Below, piece by piece: positions 39,983 to 49,503 of a DNA stretch of 64,000 nucleotides; position 1 is the first letter of the stretch; every line of letters starts with the position of its first letter. The position numbers and the translations under genes are program-made. The stretch is from Deltaproteobacteria bacterium (GTDB taxonomy: Bacteria; Desulfobacterota; Desulfuromonadia; Geobacterales; Pseudopelobacteraceae), in contig JAJYCS010000001.1 in the NCBI GenBank assembly GCA_021778115.1, positions 44,295 to 108,294 on the forward strand, written 5' to 3'. A model generated the notes under the pieces. It worked only from the letters and a program-made list of their open reading frames with translations, did not search any database and had not been told where the DNA came from.

Positions 39983-41134
39983 ATGATTGACCGAACCCTC
40001 TATCAATCCATCACCGGGGCCATCGCCAAAAATCCGGTTGTCGCGCTGAGCGGCCCGCGTCAGGTGGGCAAGACCACCCTGGCCCGGCAGGTCGCCACCC
40101 AGGATGGCCGGGCGCTGTATCTCGACCTGGAACTCCCGTCCGACGCCAACAAGCTCCGGGATGCCGAACTCTATCTCGACGGTCAGCGCGACCGGCTGGT
40201 TATCATCGACGAGGTGCAGCGGATGCCGGAACTGTTTCCCCTGCTGCGCGCGCTTGTGGATCGGGACCGCCACCCCGGCCGCTTCCTGCTGCTGGGCTCT
40301 TCGTCGCCGGAGCTGATGCAGCACACATCCGAAAGTCTGGCCGGCCGGATCCGCTACTTCGAACTTTCCCCCTTAAGCCTGAGCGAAACCGGGCCTGCGC
40401 TGCTGCGGCCTCTCTGGCTGCGGGGCGGTTATCCGCCGAGCCTGCTTGCTGCGGACGATGCCGAAAGTATGGACTGGCGCCGGTCGTTCATCTCGACCTA
40501 TCTGGAGCGGGACATCCCCCAGCTCGGCATTCGGGTGCCGGCCGGCCAGCTCCGCCGGTTCTGGACGATGCTGGCCCACCTGCACGGCCAGCTCTGGAAC
40601 GCCAGCCGGATCGCCGCCAGCATGGAGCTTTCGGCCCCGACCATCCAGCGCTATCTCGACATCCTTGAGGATACCTTCATCGTCCGGCAACTGCGGCCGT
40701 ATCTGACAAACGTCGGGAAGCGGATCGTCAAGTCGCCGAAGGTCTATGTGCGTGATTCGGGCCTGGCGCATGCCCTGCTAGGCATTGAGGCCGGTGAGGA
40801 CCTGGCGGCCCATCCGGCGCTGGGCGCCTCATGGGAGGGGTTTGTCGTTTCCCAGATCCTGTCGGTCATGCCTGACGGCTGGCAGGCCTTTTACTACCGG
40901 ACCGGGGGCGGCGCGGAGATCGACCTTCTCTTGCTAGACCGCAGGCAGGTGGTCACCGCCGTAGAGATCAAGTATTCATCGGCGCCCCAGCCGCCCAAGG
41001 GGTTCCACATCGCCTGTGGCGACCTCGGTTGTCAACGGCGTTTCATCGTCTATCCCGGCACGGAACGTTACCCGTTGCCGGGCGGCAGCACGGCGCTGCC
41101 CGTGGGGGCGATTGCAGCGCTGTTCGAGCCATAG
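39983..41134 (+). CDS. AAA ATPase with C-terminal DUF4143-type domain
   Basis: LSGPRQVGKTTLARQ (Walker A), LVIIDEVQRMPELFPLLRALVD (Walker B), FISTYLERDIPQLGIRV..., FYYRTGGGAEIDLLL. Confidence 0.9.
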   Translation: MIDRTLYQSITGAIAKNPVVALSGPRQVGKTTLARQVATQDGRALYLDLELPSDANKLRDAELYLDGQRDRLVIIDEVQRMPELFPLLRALVDRDRHPGRFLLLGSSSPELMQHTSESLAGRIRYFELSPLSLSETGPALLRPLWLRGGYPPSLLAADDAESMDWRRSFISTYLERDIPQLGIRVPAGQLRRFWTMLAHLHGQLWNASRIAASMELSAPTIQRYLDILEDTFIVRQLRPYLTNVGKRIVKSPKVYVRDSGLAHALLGIEAGEDLAAHPALGASWEGFVVSQILSVMPDGWQAFYYRTGGGAEIDLLLLDRRQVVTAVEIKYSSAPQPPKGFHIACGDLGCQRRFIVYPGTERYPLPGGSTALPVGAIAALFEP

Positions 41135-41183
41135 GCGCCGATGCGGAGAAAACGATCTGTCATGACACCCCTATACCGCAACT

Positions 41184-41501
41184 ATGCTGGATACCTTGCG
41201 TATCCCGCCCTCCAACCGCCTGGAGGCATTGACCGGCACTTGTGAAGGACAGCATAGCATCAGAATCAACAAGCAGTGGCGTATCTGTCTCAGGTGGCAG
41301 GGCAGCGATGTTTTTGATGCTAAGATCGTGCTGGGGCGGCGGGCTATCACCGCCGATACCGCCCTGCGTCTGGGGCGTTATTTCAATATGGAGGCCCAGT
41401 TTTGGTTGAACCTGCAGTCGCATTATGACATGGAAGTGGCGCAGGAACTGTTGCAGGACCGACTTGACCGAGAGGTGCATCCGTTGCCGCTGGCGGCGTA
41501 G
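41184..41501 (+). pseudogene. HigB-HigA fusion remnant (toxin C-terminal part joined in frame to antitoxin C-terminal part)
   Basis: [37 protein letters not shown] is HigB C-terminal sequence; [33 protein letters not shown] is HigA C-terminal sequence; in-frame TGA at 41163 upstream. Confidence 0.78.
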
Positions 41502-41578
41502 CACACATGATGCCACGCGTGTTACTCACTGCCGAGCAGTATTGCGCGCTGTCGGAATAAAATGTTCCGTTTGGGGGG

Positions 41579-41629
41579 TTGAGCGGTTCACGCGCGTGCG
41601 TCCGTGAACCGCTCAATAACAAGTTATGC
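41579..41629 (+). other. attC-like right half: perfect 14-bp inverted repeat followed by GTTATGC
   Basis: TTGAGCGGTTCACG-N10-CGTGAACCGCTCAA-taacaa-GTTATGC. Confidence 0.45.
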
Positions 41630-41639
41630 GAGGACATGA

Positions 41640-42503
41640 ATGAATACCATGGAATACATGAGGTCAGTAATGGCGCTTCTATCAGATATTAATGGAATCC
41701 TAAATCAGAATTCGCTTGAACCAATCGCCCTCTCTGATATCACAGTTACACAGAAAACCGTTTCCGACATCGTGAAACCAGACGCTCGCCTATCTTCAGC
41801 AATAATTGACCATGTTTGGCCAAGCATAGAGTCTGCAACGGCCTACCATTACACTTCAAAAAGTGCAGCTGAATCTATTTTAAATTCAGGGACTTTCAGG
41901 CTGTATTGCATACTGAAAAGATATAAAGAAGATGAAATTTCAGCTTTTTGTAAAATTCACGGTTTAGCCGGATATCTTGAAAAAGACGAATTTGGCGATG
42001 AAAAATATAAAACCATGATAATGCCAAACACCTTCTATTCATCATTTACAGACACCTCAATAACGGCTGTTCAAGAAGACTATTTTTGGAGAACTTTTGC
42101 ATGTGTTGACGGAGTACGTCTTAAAATTCAAATTGACGCTTCAAATCCGAACTTCCGTAAAATGAAGTACGCTGACAATACTGGACAACCTATAAAAATA
42201 CTTTCTGACCTCACCAACTTGATAAAGACCAAACATGATCGTGATTTCATCTTGAAAGGTATGTCGCGGATTTGCGCATTCTATCTATCAAAAAACTACG
42301 ATAGAGAAAATGAGTTTAGGATACTTCATAGATATTGGGAGGGACTTGGTCCAAAACCCAAGAATGACGGCGCATACGATTATATAGAAATCCCGCTTGG
42401 CAGCATGAGCGAGATTGGATACCAACTTGAAATTACTGAAGTGCAATCAAATGAAACCTTGAGTATACCCAACAAATACTCGGTGACGCTGAGGAACGCA
42501 TAA
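41640..42503 (+). CDS. AT-rich orphan gene, DUF2971/ADP-ribosyltransferase-fold-like hypothetical protein in a cassette-like setting
   Basis: 287 aa: YHYTSKSAAESILNSGTFRL, FYSSFTDTS, ENEFRILHRYW. Visibly lower GC than all flanking genes. Confidence 0.75.
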   Translation: MNTMEYMRSVMALLSDINGILNQNSLEPIALSDITVTQKTVSDIVKPDARLSSAIIDHVWPSIESATAYHYTSKSAAESILNSGTFRLYCILKRYKEDEISAFCKIHGLAGYLEKDEFGDEKYKTMIMPNTFYSSFTDTSITAVQEDYFWRTFACVDGVRLKIQIDASNPNFRKMKYADNTGQPIKILSDLTNLIKTKHDRDFILKGMSRICAFYLSKNYDRENEFRILHRYWEGLGPKPKNDGAYDYIEIPLGSMSEIGYQLEITEVQSNETLSIPNKYSVTLRNA

Positions 42504-42562
42504 CCAGCGGCAAACAGCGGTCTCCGCTGACGCTCCGCCGCTGGTGCCTTATCACGTTATTT
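42498..42562 (+). other. attC-like site (integron recombination site)
   Basis: R''-like GCATAAC (42498-42504, containing the gene's stop), GGCAAACAG/CTGGTGCC pairing arms, inner GC-rich hairpin, R'-like GTTAT (42556-42560). Confidence 0.5.
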
Positions 42563-42580
42563 TCAAATCTTGGAGCCCTT

Positions 42581-43414
42581 ATGAAACACCCTTTGACCCT
42601 CGGTTTTTCCCCCTGTCCCAACGATACCTTCATGTTCTACCCCCTGGTGCACGGCCTGGTGGATACCGGTGGCCACCGCTTCAACGAGCGGCTGGAGGAT
42701 GTGGAGACCCTGAACCGTCTGGCGGTGAAGGGGGTGCTGGATGTGACCAAGGTCTCCTATGCCGCCCTGGGCCATATCCGCGAGGAGTACGCCCTGCTTA
42801 GGGCCGGAAGCGCCCTGGGGCGTGGCTGCGGACCGCTGCTGGTGGCGCGGGAGCAGCTTGATCCGGCTTCGCTCCAGGGCAAGACCATCGCCATCCCGGG
42901 GCGCTACACCACCGCCCACCTGCTGATGCGGCTCTACAACCCGACCCTGGAGACCTTCCTGGAGATGCCGTTTCACGAGATCATGGATGCGGTGCTGACC
43001 GGCCGGGCCGATGCCGGGGTGATCATCCACGAGTCCCGCTTTACCTATCAGGGCTTCGGTCTGCACCAGCTGCTGGACCTGGGGGAGTGGTGGGAGGGGG
43101 AGACCGGCCTGCCGATCCCGCTGGGGGGGATCGTGGCCCGCCGCAGCCTGGGTGCGGCGACCATCCACAGCATCGAGGCGGCCCTGGCGGCGGGGGTGGA
43201 GTATGCCCGTGCCAATCCGTCCGAGGCGGCCCAGTATATCCGCGAGCATGCCCAGGAGATGAGCGCCGAGGTCTGTGCGGCCCACATCGGTCTGTACGTG
43301 AACGATTTTTCGCAGACCCTGGGAGATGAGGGACAGCGGGCCATTGCCGAGCTGCTGCACCGGGCCGAGGCGGCCGGCGTGGTGCCCCGCAGCGCGGTGC
43401 CGCTGTTCATCTGA
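42581..43414 (+). CDS. mqnD: 1,4-dihydroxy-6-naphthoate synthase
   Basis: LGFSPCPNDTFMFYPLVHG, DVTKVSYAALGHI, LQGKTIAIPGRYTTAHLLMRL. Confidence 0.9.
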   Translation: MKHPLTLGFSPCPNDTFMFYPLVHGLVDTGGHRFNERLEDVETLNRLAVKGVLDVTKVSYAALGHIREEYALLRAGSALGRGCGPLLVAREQLDPASLQGKTIAIPGRYTTAHLLMRLYNPTLETFLEMPFHEIMDAVLTGRADAGVIIHESRFTYQGFGLHQLLDLGEWWEGETGLPIPLGGIVARRSLGAATIHSIEAALAAGVEYARANPSEAAQYIREHAQEMSAEVCAAHIGLYVNDFSQTLGDEGQRAIAELLHRAEAAGVVPRSAVPLFI

Positions 43415-43424
43415 AGGAGGGGGC

Positions 43425-43736
43425 GTGTCGCTGTTTCATGGCAACAAAACGGTGCTGCACGGCATCCTGCTGGACCATCCGGAGGATGGCGCTGAGCGGT
43501 GCGCCGCCTGCGACGCCTCCTGCTGCCGCGGGTTTCCCAGTGTGGAACTGACCGCCGGGGAATACGCCGCGCTGGAGCGGTTGGGGGCGAAACGGCTGGC
43601 GTTCACCCTGGACGGCCGGTTTTATCTGCTGATCGAGGACGGCTGCGAGTTTCTGGACGGCAACCGGTGCGGCATCTACCAGCAGCGGCCGGCGATCTGC
43701 CGGCGCTTTACCTGCAGTACCACACGGAGTGCGTGA
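43425..43736 (+). CDS. YkgJ-type cysteine cluster protein
   Basis: CAACDASCCRGFPSVEL...CEFLDGNRCGIYQQRPAICRRFTC; GTG start with AAGGAGG RBS. Confidence 0.82.
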   Translation: MSLFHGNKTVLHGILLDHPEDGAERCAACDASCCRGFPSVELTAGEYAALERLGAKRLAFTLDGRFYLLIEDGCEFLDGNRCGIYQQRPAICRRFTCSTTRSA

Positions 43737-43737
43737 T

Positions 43738-44499
43738 ATGGCATGGCTGACCGATCCCCAGGCCTGGCTGGCGCTGGTGACCCTGACCGCCCTGGAGATC
43801 GTGCTGGGGATCGACAACATCATCTTTATCAGCATCCTGACCGGCAAACTGCCGGAGCAGCAGCGCGGTAAGGCCCAGAAGCTGGGGCTCCTGCTGGCCA
43901 TGTGCACCCGGTTGCTGCTCTTGTTTTCCCTTACCTGGATCATGGGGCTCACCCGGCCGTTCTTCTCGCTTCTGGGGCGAGATCTGGCGGGACGGGATCT
44001 GATCCTGATCGCGGGCGGCCTGTTCCTACTGGCCAAGAGCACCAGGGAGATCCATGACCGTCTGGAGGGGGAGGAGCATCACGTAGCTGCGGGCAACGGG
44101 GCGGTCTCCTTCAACGGTATCCTGATCCAGATCATGTTTCTGGATATCGTCTTTTCCCTGGATTCCGTCATCACGGCGGTGGGGATGGCCCGCCAACTGG
44201 CGGTGATGGCGGCGGCGGTGGTAGCCTCGGTGGGGGTCATGCTGTTCTTCGCCGGTGCGGTGGGCCGCTTTGTCGAGCGGCATCCCACGGTCAAGGTGCT
44301 GGCCCTGTCGTTCCTGTTGATGATCGGCATCGCCCTGGTGGCCGATGGGCTCTCATTCCATATCCCCAAGGGGTATATCTACTTTGCCATGGCCTTCTCG
44401 GTGCTGGTGGAGATGCTGAACATCAGGATGCGTGGGAATGCGGAACGGCCGGTGCAGCTGCGGCGTCAGCTGGTGGGAGAGCGTGACGAACTGGACTAA
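43738..44499 (+). CDS. TerC-family integral membrane protein
   Basis: LTALEIVLGIDNIIFISILTGKLP, QIMFLDIVFSLDSVITAVGMA. Confidence 0.92.
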   Translation: MAWLTDPQAWLALVTLTALEIVLGIDNIIFISILTGKLPEQQRGKAQKLGLLLAMCTRLLLLFSLTWIMGLTRPFFSLLGRDLAGRDLILIAGGLFLLAKSTREIHDRLEGEEHHVAAGNGAVSFNGILIQIMFLDIVFSLDSVITAVGMARQLAVMAAAVVASVGVMLFFAGAVGRFVERHPTVKVLALSFLLMIGIALVADGLSFHIPKGYIYFAMAFSVLVEMLNIRMRGNAERPVQLRRQLVGERDELD

Positions 44500-44511
44500 A
44501 AGGAGGGGGAG

Positions 44512-45057
44512 ATGTCGAACCGGGAGACGGCTGAGCAGAAGGAACGGTGGCAGGGGTGGCTGGCCCTCTCAACCGCCATTATAGCGGTGCTGGCGGCGCT
44601 TACCACGCTCTACATGGGCAAGTATTCATCCCGGGCCATCATGGCCCAGGGGTTGGAGAGCGACCAGTGGGCCCACTATCAGGCCAAGAGCATCAAGGGA
44701 CATACCTTCGAGATCAGCAGGCAGGCCCTGGAGCTGCAGTATCGCTCCCAGAAGGGGTTAGCACCCCAGGTGGCGGCCGACTATGCAAAGGTGCTGGCCA
44801 CGTACGGTGACGAGATCAAACGCTATGCGGCGGAGAAGAAGGAGATCAAGGCCAAGGCCGACGGGATCGCCAAGACCAAACTGAAGGCCCAGGAGATGGG
44901 GGGGAACTTTGCCTATTCGCTCATCTTCCTGCAGATCGCCATCATGCTCTCATCGTTGGCAAGCCTGACCAAGCGGCATTACCTCTGGTATATCGGGATG
45001 CTGGCCACGATCGGCTGGCTGTTCTTCTTCCTGAACGGCTGGCTCCTCTTTTACTGA
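44512..45057 (+). CDS. DUF4337-like membrane protein
   Basis: N-terminal [18 protein letters not shown], two C-terminal TMs. Confidence 0.75.
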   Translation: MSNRETAEQKERWQGWLALSTAIIAVLAALTTLYMGKYSSRAIMAQGLESDQWAHYQAKSIKGHTFEISRQALELQYRSQKGLAPQVAADYAKVLATYGDEIKRYAAEKKEIKAKADGIAKTKLKAQEMGGNFAYSLIFLQIAIMLSSLASLTKRHYLWYIGMLATIGWLFFFLNGWLLFY

Positions 45058-45485
45058 CGCCGGTAGTCCGCCGTGGGCCAGAACGGGATGCCCCCCCGTG
45101 GGGTGAATTCACCCTTTACGGTCAGCCAGACCGGGTCCAGGAGCTGCACCAGGTCGTTGCAGATCCGGTTGACCCCGGCCTCGTGGAATTCGCCGTGCAT
45201 CCGGAATGACCCCAGGTACAGCTTGAGGCTCTTGCTCTCCACGCAACGCTGGTCCGGCTGATAATCGATGATGATGGTGGCGAAGTCGGGCTGGCCGGTC
45301 ATCGGGCAGAGGCAGGTGAACTCGGGGCAGACGATATGCAGGGTGCCGGTGCAGCCGCTGGGGTTCGCGGCCCGGTTGGCAAAGGGTGAGGGGAACCACT
45401 CCAGAAGCCCTGCCTCCGGTGCGTCGTAACGATAGCTGGTGGCCGCCCCCTCGCCAAGGGCCTTGAGGTGTTCGTGCAGTTGCAT
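45051..45485 (-). CDS. queF: NADPH-dependent 7-cyano-7-deazaguanine reductase QueF
   Basis: [49 protein letters not shown]; start at MQLHEHL. Confidence 0.93.
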   Translation of the reverse strand: MQLHEHLKALGEGAATSYRYDAPEAGLLEWFPSPFANRAANPSGCTGTLHIVCPEFTCLCPMTGQPDFATIIIDYQPDQRCVESKSLKLYLGSFRMHGEFHEAGVNRICNDLVQLLDPVWLTVKGEFTPRGGIPFWPTADYRRQ

Positions 45486-45489
45486 GGTG

Positions 45490-46506
45490 TTAGACTCCTT
45501 CCAGGCTGATGACCACCTTGCCGAAATGGGCGCCGGAGGCCAGGTGTTGCAGGGCCTCCCGGGCCTGCTCAAAGGGGAAGGCGCGGTCAATCACCGGGTG
45601 GATCCGGTGCAGGGTCAGCACCCGGTTCATGGCCTCGAACATCTCCCGGGAGCCGACGTAGACCCCCTGGATGGTGACCCCCTTCATTACGGCCGGCAGC
45701 GGGTTCATCTCCCCCTGTTGCCCGGCGAGGACCCCGATCAGGCTGATCCGCCCGCCGAAGCGGGTCGCTTTGATCGACTGCAGCAGGGTGCCGGCACCGC
45801 CGGTCTCCACCACGATATCCACGCCGAGGCCATCGGTCAGCCGCAGCACCTCTTTCTCCCAGGCCGGCTGTTCGCGGTAGTTGATCACCCCATCGGCCCC
45901 CAGATCCCGCAGCCGCTGTTCCTTGGCCGCACTGCCGGTGGTGGCCAGCACCCGGCAGCCGGCTGCCTTGGCCAGTTGCAGGGCGAGGCAGGAAACCCCG
46001 CCGCTGCCCAGCACCAGGACGGTGTCACCGCAGGTAAGGCCGCCGCCGTAGAGGCAGTGCCAGGCCGTAACCCCGGCGCAGGGGAGACAGGCCGCCTCGG
46101 CCAGGGAGAGGTGCTCCGGCACCGGCAGCAGTCCTTCTTCCCGAAACAGGACCTGTTCGGCCAGGACGCCGTCGATGGCGCCCCCCAGGGCGGTCTTGGC
46201 ATGCTCCGCCCGCAGCCTGCCGGCGAGCCACCCCTGAAAAAAGGTCCCCACCACCCGGTCTCCCACCTGCCATCGGCTGACACCGGGTCCCACGGCCGCC
46301 ACGACGCCGGCCCCGTCGGAGAGCGGTACCAACGGCAGCGGCAGGTTGCGGGCGTAGGCGCCGGTAACCATCAGGTAGTCCCGATAGTTGAGGGAACAGG
46401 CGCCGATCCGCACCAGCACCTGGCCCGGAACGGCCACCGGCGCGGCGCATTCGGTGAGGTGCAGCTGATCGATGCCAAATGCCGTTTCAATGGTATACTT
46501 GCGCAT
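45490..46506 (-). CDS. Zinc-type alcohol dehydrogenase/quinone oxidoreductase (MDR superfamily)
   Basis: [48 protein letters not shown]. Confidence 0.9.
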   Translation of the reverse strand: MRKYTIETAFGIDQLHLTECAAPVAVPGQVLVRIGACSLNYRDYLMVTGAYARNLPLPLVPLSDGAGVVAAVGPGVSRWQVGDRVVGTFFQGWLAGRLRAEHAKTALGGAIDGVLAEQVLFREEGLLPVPEHLSLAEAACLPCAGVTAWHCLYGGGLTCGDTVLVLGSGGVSCLALQLAKAAGCRVLATTGSAAKEQRLRDLGADGVINYREQPAWEKEVLRLTDGLGVDIVVETGGAGTLLQSIKATRFGGRISLIGVLAGQQGEMNPLPAVMKGVTIQGVYVGSREMFEAMNRVLTLHRIHPVIDRAFPFEQAREALQHLASGAHFGKVVISLEGV

Positions 46507-46606
46507 GGCCCCTCCCGGTTTATCTATACACTGCCAGCGATTTTTCTATACCATGACGGCGGTGCGGGGGACAATCTCGTTTGTACGGTACCAAGGAGTG
46601 TGACGG

Positions 46607-47071
46607 ATGGGAGTTCTGGAGCGGTATCAGGCCCTGCGGGGCACGGAGATCGAGGTTGGTGAGTGGCTGCTCATGGATCAGCCCCGGATTGACGCCTTTG
46701 CCGAGGCCACCGGCGACCAGCAGTGGATCCATATCGATCCGCAGCGGGCTGCACTGGAATCCCCCTACAAGAGCACCATTGCCCACGGCTTCCTGACCCT
46801 GTCGCTCCTGCCGCTTCTGACCCAGGCCAATGCGCCGGGGCAGTTTGAAAAGAACTACCCCGGCATGCGGCTGCGGGTCAACTACGGCCTGAACCGGGTC
46901 CGCTTTCCGGCGCCGGTCCGGCCGGGGGACCGGATTCGCGCCCGTACGTCGGTGCTGGAGGCACAACCGGCGGGAGACGGCGTGGAGATCATCTATCGGT
47001 TGACCGTCGAGATTGCGGGAGCGGACAAGCCGGCCTGCGTGGCCGAGCAGGTGGTACGGGTCTATCCGTGA
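46607..47071 (+). CDS. MaoC-like (R)-specific enoyl-CoA hydratase
   Basis: FAEATGDQQWIHIDPQRAALESPYKSTIAHGFLTLSLLPLL. Confidence 0.9.
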   Translation: MGVLERYQALRGTEIEVGEWLLMDQPRIDAFAEATGDQQWIHIDPQRAALESPYKSTIAHGFLTLSLLPLLTQANAPGQFEKNYPGMRLRVNYGLNRVRFPAPVRPGDRIRARTSVLEAQPAGDGVEIIYRLTVEIAGADKPACVAEQVVRVYP

Positions 47072-47114
47072 GCGGCAACGTGTCCCGATCATCACGTCTG
47101 GTAGGGGGGGCGGT

Positions 47115-48278
47115 ATGCGTTTTGCCATGAATGACCATATACAGGCGGTGCACGAGCCGCCGATCGGCGAGGTGAAGCGGTGGGCCGCAGCCCGTTCCGT
47201 CGAGGGGCCTCCGTTGATCGATCTCTGCCAGGCGGTGCCGGACTACGGCCCGCCGCCGGAGTTGCTGGCCCATCTCCATGCCGCCGTTGACGACCCGCTG
47301 ACCTGCCGCTACACGCCGGATGAGGGGCTGCCGGAGGTGCGCCAGGCGGTCTGTGACCGTTACCGGCGCCGGTACGACGCCAAGGTCCAGCCCGATCAGT
47401 TCTGTCTCACCGTGGGGGCCAGCGCCGCCTTCTGGCTGGCCATGCTGGTGTTGTGTCAGGCCGGCGACGAGGTGATCCTGCAGCTCCCCTGTTATTTCGA
47501 TCACCCGATGGCCCTGCAGAGCCTGGCGATCCGACCGGTCTACGCCCCTTTCGGGGAGGGGCAGCGCGGCCTGCCGGACCCGGCCGCCATCGCCAGGCTG
47601 ATCACCCCCCGCACCCGGGCGATCCTGCTGGTCTCCCCCAGTAACCCGACCGGTGCGGTGATCCCGCCCGACCTGCTGCGGGAACTCTATTTTCTGGCGC
47701 GGCAGCATCGGGTCGCCCTGGTGCTGGACGAGACCTACAGTGACTTTATCGAGGGGATGCCCCACGACCTGTTTACCCTTGCGGGATGGCACGACACCCT
47801 GGTGCAGGTGATCTCCTTCGGCAAGAGCTACGCCCTGACCGGCTACCGGGCCGGACTTCTGGCGGCGGCGCCGGCGTTCATCGGCCAGGCGCTGAAGCTA
47901 CAGGACACCATGACCGTCTGTCAGCCCCGGATCACCCAGCTCGGCCTGCAGTACGGCCTGGAACGGCTGGATGACTGGGTGACGGCCAACCGGCTGATGA
48001 TGGCGCTCCGCCACGACCGGTTTGTCACCGAGTTCGCCCGTCCGGGCAACCGGTTCCGGCTGGTGGCCAGCGGCAGTTTCTTCGCCTGGGTCCGGCACCC
48101 CTTTGCCGGCCGTACCGGTCGCGAGGTGGCGCAGAAACTGGCCCTGGATGCCGGGCTGCTGACCCTGCCGGGGGAGGTGTTCGGCCCCGGCATGGAAGAT
48201 TACCTGCGGCTGGCCTTCGGGAATATCCGTGATCAGGCGATTCCGGAGGCGGTGGGGCGTTTTCGGTCAGCTGGCTGA
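47115..48278 (+). CDS. Class I/II PLP-dependent aminotransferase
   Basis: LVSPSNPTGAVIPPDLL, LVLDETYSDF, SFGKSYALTGYRAGLL; start at MRFAMNDH. Confidence 0.92.
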   Translation: MRFAMNDHIQAVHEPPIGEVKRWAAARSVEGPPLIDLCQAVPDYGPPPELLAHLHAAVDDPLTCRYTPDEGLPEVRQAVCDRYRRRYDAKVQPDQFCLTVGASAAFWLAMLVLCQAGDEVILQLPCYFDHPMALQSLAIRPVYAPFGEGQRGLPDPAAIARLITPRTRAILLVSPSNPTGAVIPPDLLRELYFLARQHRVALVLDETYSDFIEGMPHDLFTLAGWHDTLVQVISFGKSYALTGYRAGLLAAAPAFIGQALKLQDTMTVCQPRITQLGLQYGLERLDDWVTANRLMMALRHDRFVTEFARPGNRFRLVASGSFFAWVRHPFAGRTGREVAQKLALDAGLLTLPGEVFGPGMEDYLRLAFGNIRDQAIPEAVGRFRSAG

Positions 48279-48321
48279 TGGTGCCCCGGCCGGGCGCCGC
48301 CATGCCGGGATGCTCCCTGCA

Positions 48322-49296
48322 CTACCGTTGCAGCCAGCGGGCCACATCCTTGGCATGGTAGGTGATGATCAGGTCCGCCCCGGCCCGCCTGAAGCCGAGC
48401 ATGGTCTCCATCACCACCCGTTCTTCGTCGATCCAGTCGTTGGCCGCTGCGGCCTTGATCATACTGTACTCGCCGGAGACGTTGTAGACCGCCAGCGGCA
48501 GGGCGAATTCGTTGCGCAGGTCCCGCAGGATGTCCAGGTACGGCAGTCCCGGCTTGACCATGATGATGTCGGCCCCCTCGTCAATGTCGGCCTGGGCCTC
48601 TCGCAGCGCCTCAAGTCGGTTGGCCGGATCCATCTGGTAGGAGCGGCGGTCGCCGAACTGGGGGGTGGACTCGGCCGCCTCGCGGAACGGGCCGTAGTAG
48701 CCGGAGGCGTACTTGACGGCGTAGCTCATGATCGGGATATGGGCAAAACCGTTGGTGTCCAGGATGTTGCGGATCGCCCCCACCCGGCCGTCCATCATGT
48801 CGGACGGTGCCACCATGTCGGCCCCGGCCTGGGCATGGGAGAGGGCCTCGCGGGCCAAAAGCTCCACCGTGGCGTCGTTGTCCACGTCGCCGTCTCTGAT
48901 GATGCCGCAGTGGCCGTGATCGGTATACTCGCACAGGCAGACATCGGTGATTACCGCCAGCCCCGGCACCTCCCGTTTGATGGCCCGGATTGTCTCCTGG
49001 ATGATGCCGTGTTCGGCATAGGCGTCACTGCCCACCGCATCCTTGGTCGCGGGGATGCCGAACAGGATCACGGCCGGGATGCCGAGGCGTTGCACTTCCC
49101 TAGCCTCGGCCACGATATGCTCGATGGACTGCTGGTAGATCCCCGGCATGGAGGTCACTTCCTTTTTGATGCCGGCGCCGAAGGCGGAAAACATCGGGTA
49201 GATCAGATTACTGACTGACAGGTTCGTCTCCCGTACCATTCGGCGGAAGATCTCTTTGCCGCGTATCCGGCGGCCACGATGGGCAAGAAGGGACAT
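48322..49296 (-). CDS. hemB: Delta-aminolevulinic acid dehydratase (porphobilinogen synthase)
   Basis: [63 protein letters not shown]. Confidence 0.97.
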   Translation of the reverse strand: MSLLAHRGRRIRGKEIFRRMVRETNLSVSNLIYPMFSAFGAGIKKEVTSMPGIYQQSIEHIVAEAREVQRLGIPAVILFGIPATKDAVGSDAYAEHGIIQETIRAIKREVPGLAVITDVCLCEYTDHGHCGIIRDGDVDNDATVELLAREALSHAQAGADMVAPSDMMDGRVGAIRNILDTNGFAHIPIMSYAVKYASGYYGPFREAAESTPQFGDRRSYQMDPANRLEALREAQADIDEGADIIMVKPGLPYLDILRDLRNEFALPLAVYNVSGEYSMIKAAAANDWIDEERVVMETMLGFRRAGADLIITYHAKDVARWLQR

Positions 49297-49503
49297 GGGA
49301 CGCAACTCCTTGGAAAGGTAATGTGTGCGACTGATCCTAGCCTGACCGGTGCCGGTATTGCAAGCACTCCCCAACCTTGACAGGATAAAAAAACGTGCTA
49401 CAGGTAACGGAAGCAGGGAAAGCAGGACGAAACTGGTCGCAATGGCAGGAAGCGGGAGACCGCGCGACCCCGCAGGGTCGTATCTGAAAGGAGGAACCAC
49501 ACG

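Noticed and set aside
41579-41616. 14-bp hairpin as a simple terminator for the HigBA remnant
   Set aside because: There is no T-run after the stem, and GTTATGC follows directly, so an attC-like reading fits better, though it is not proven.
49380-49503. Leader of the ompA-like gene as a possible c-di-GMP (GEMM) riboswitch
   Set aside because: No ACGCAAAGC-type core or tetraloop receptor pattern could be found by eye.
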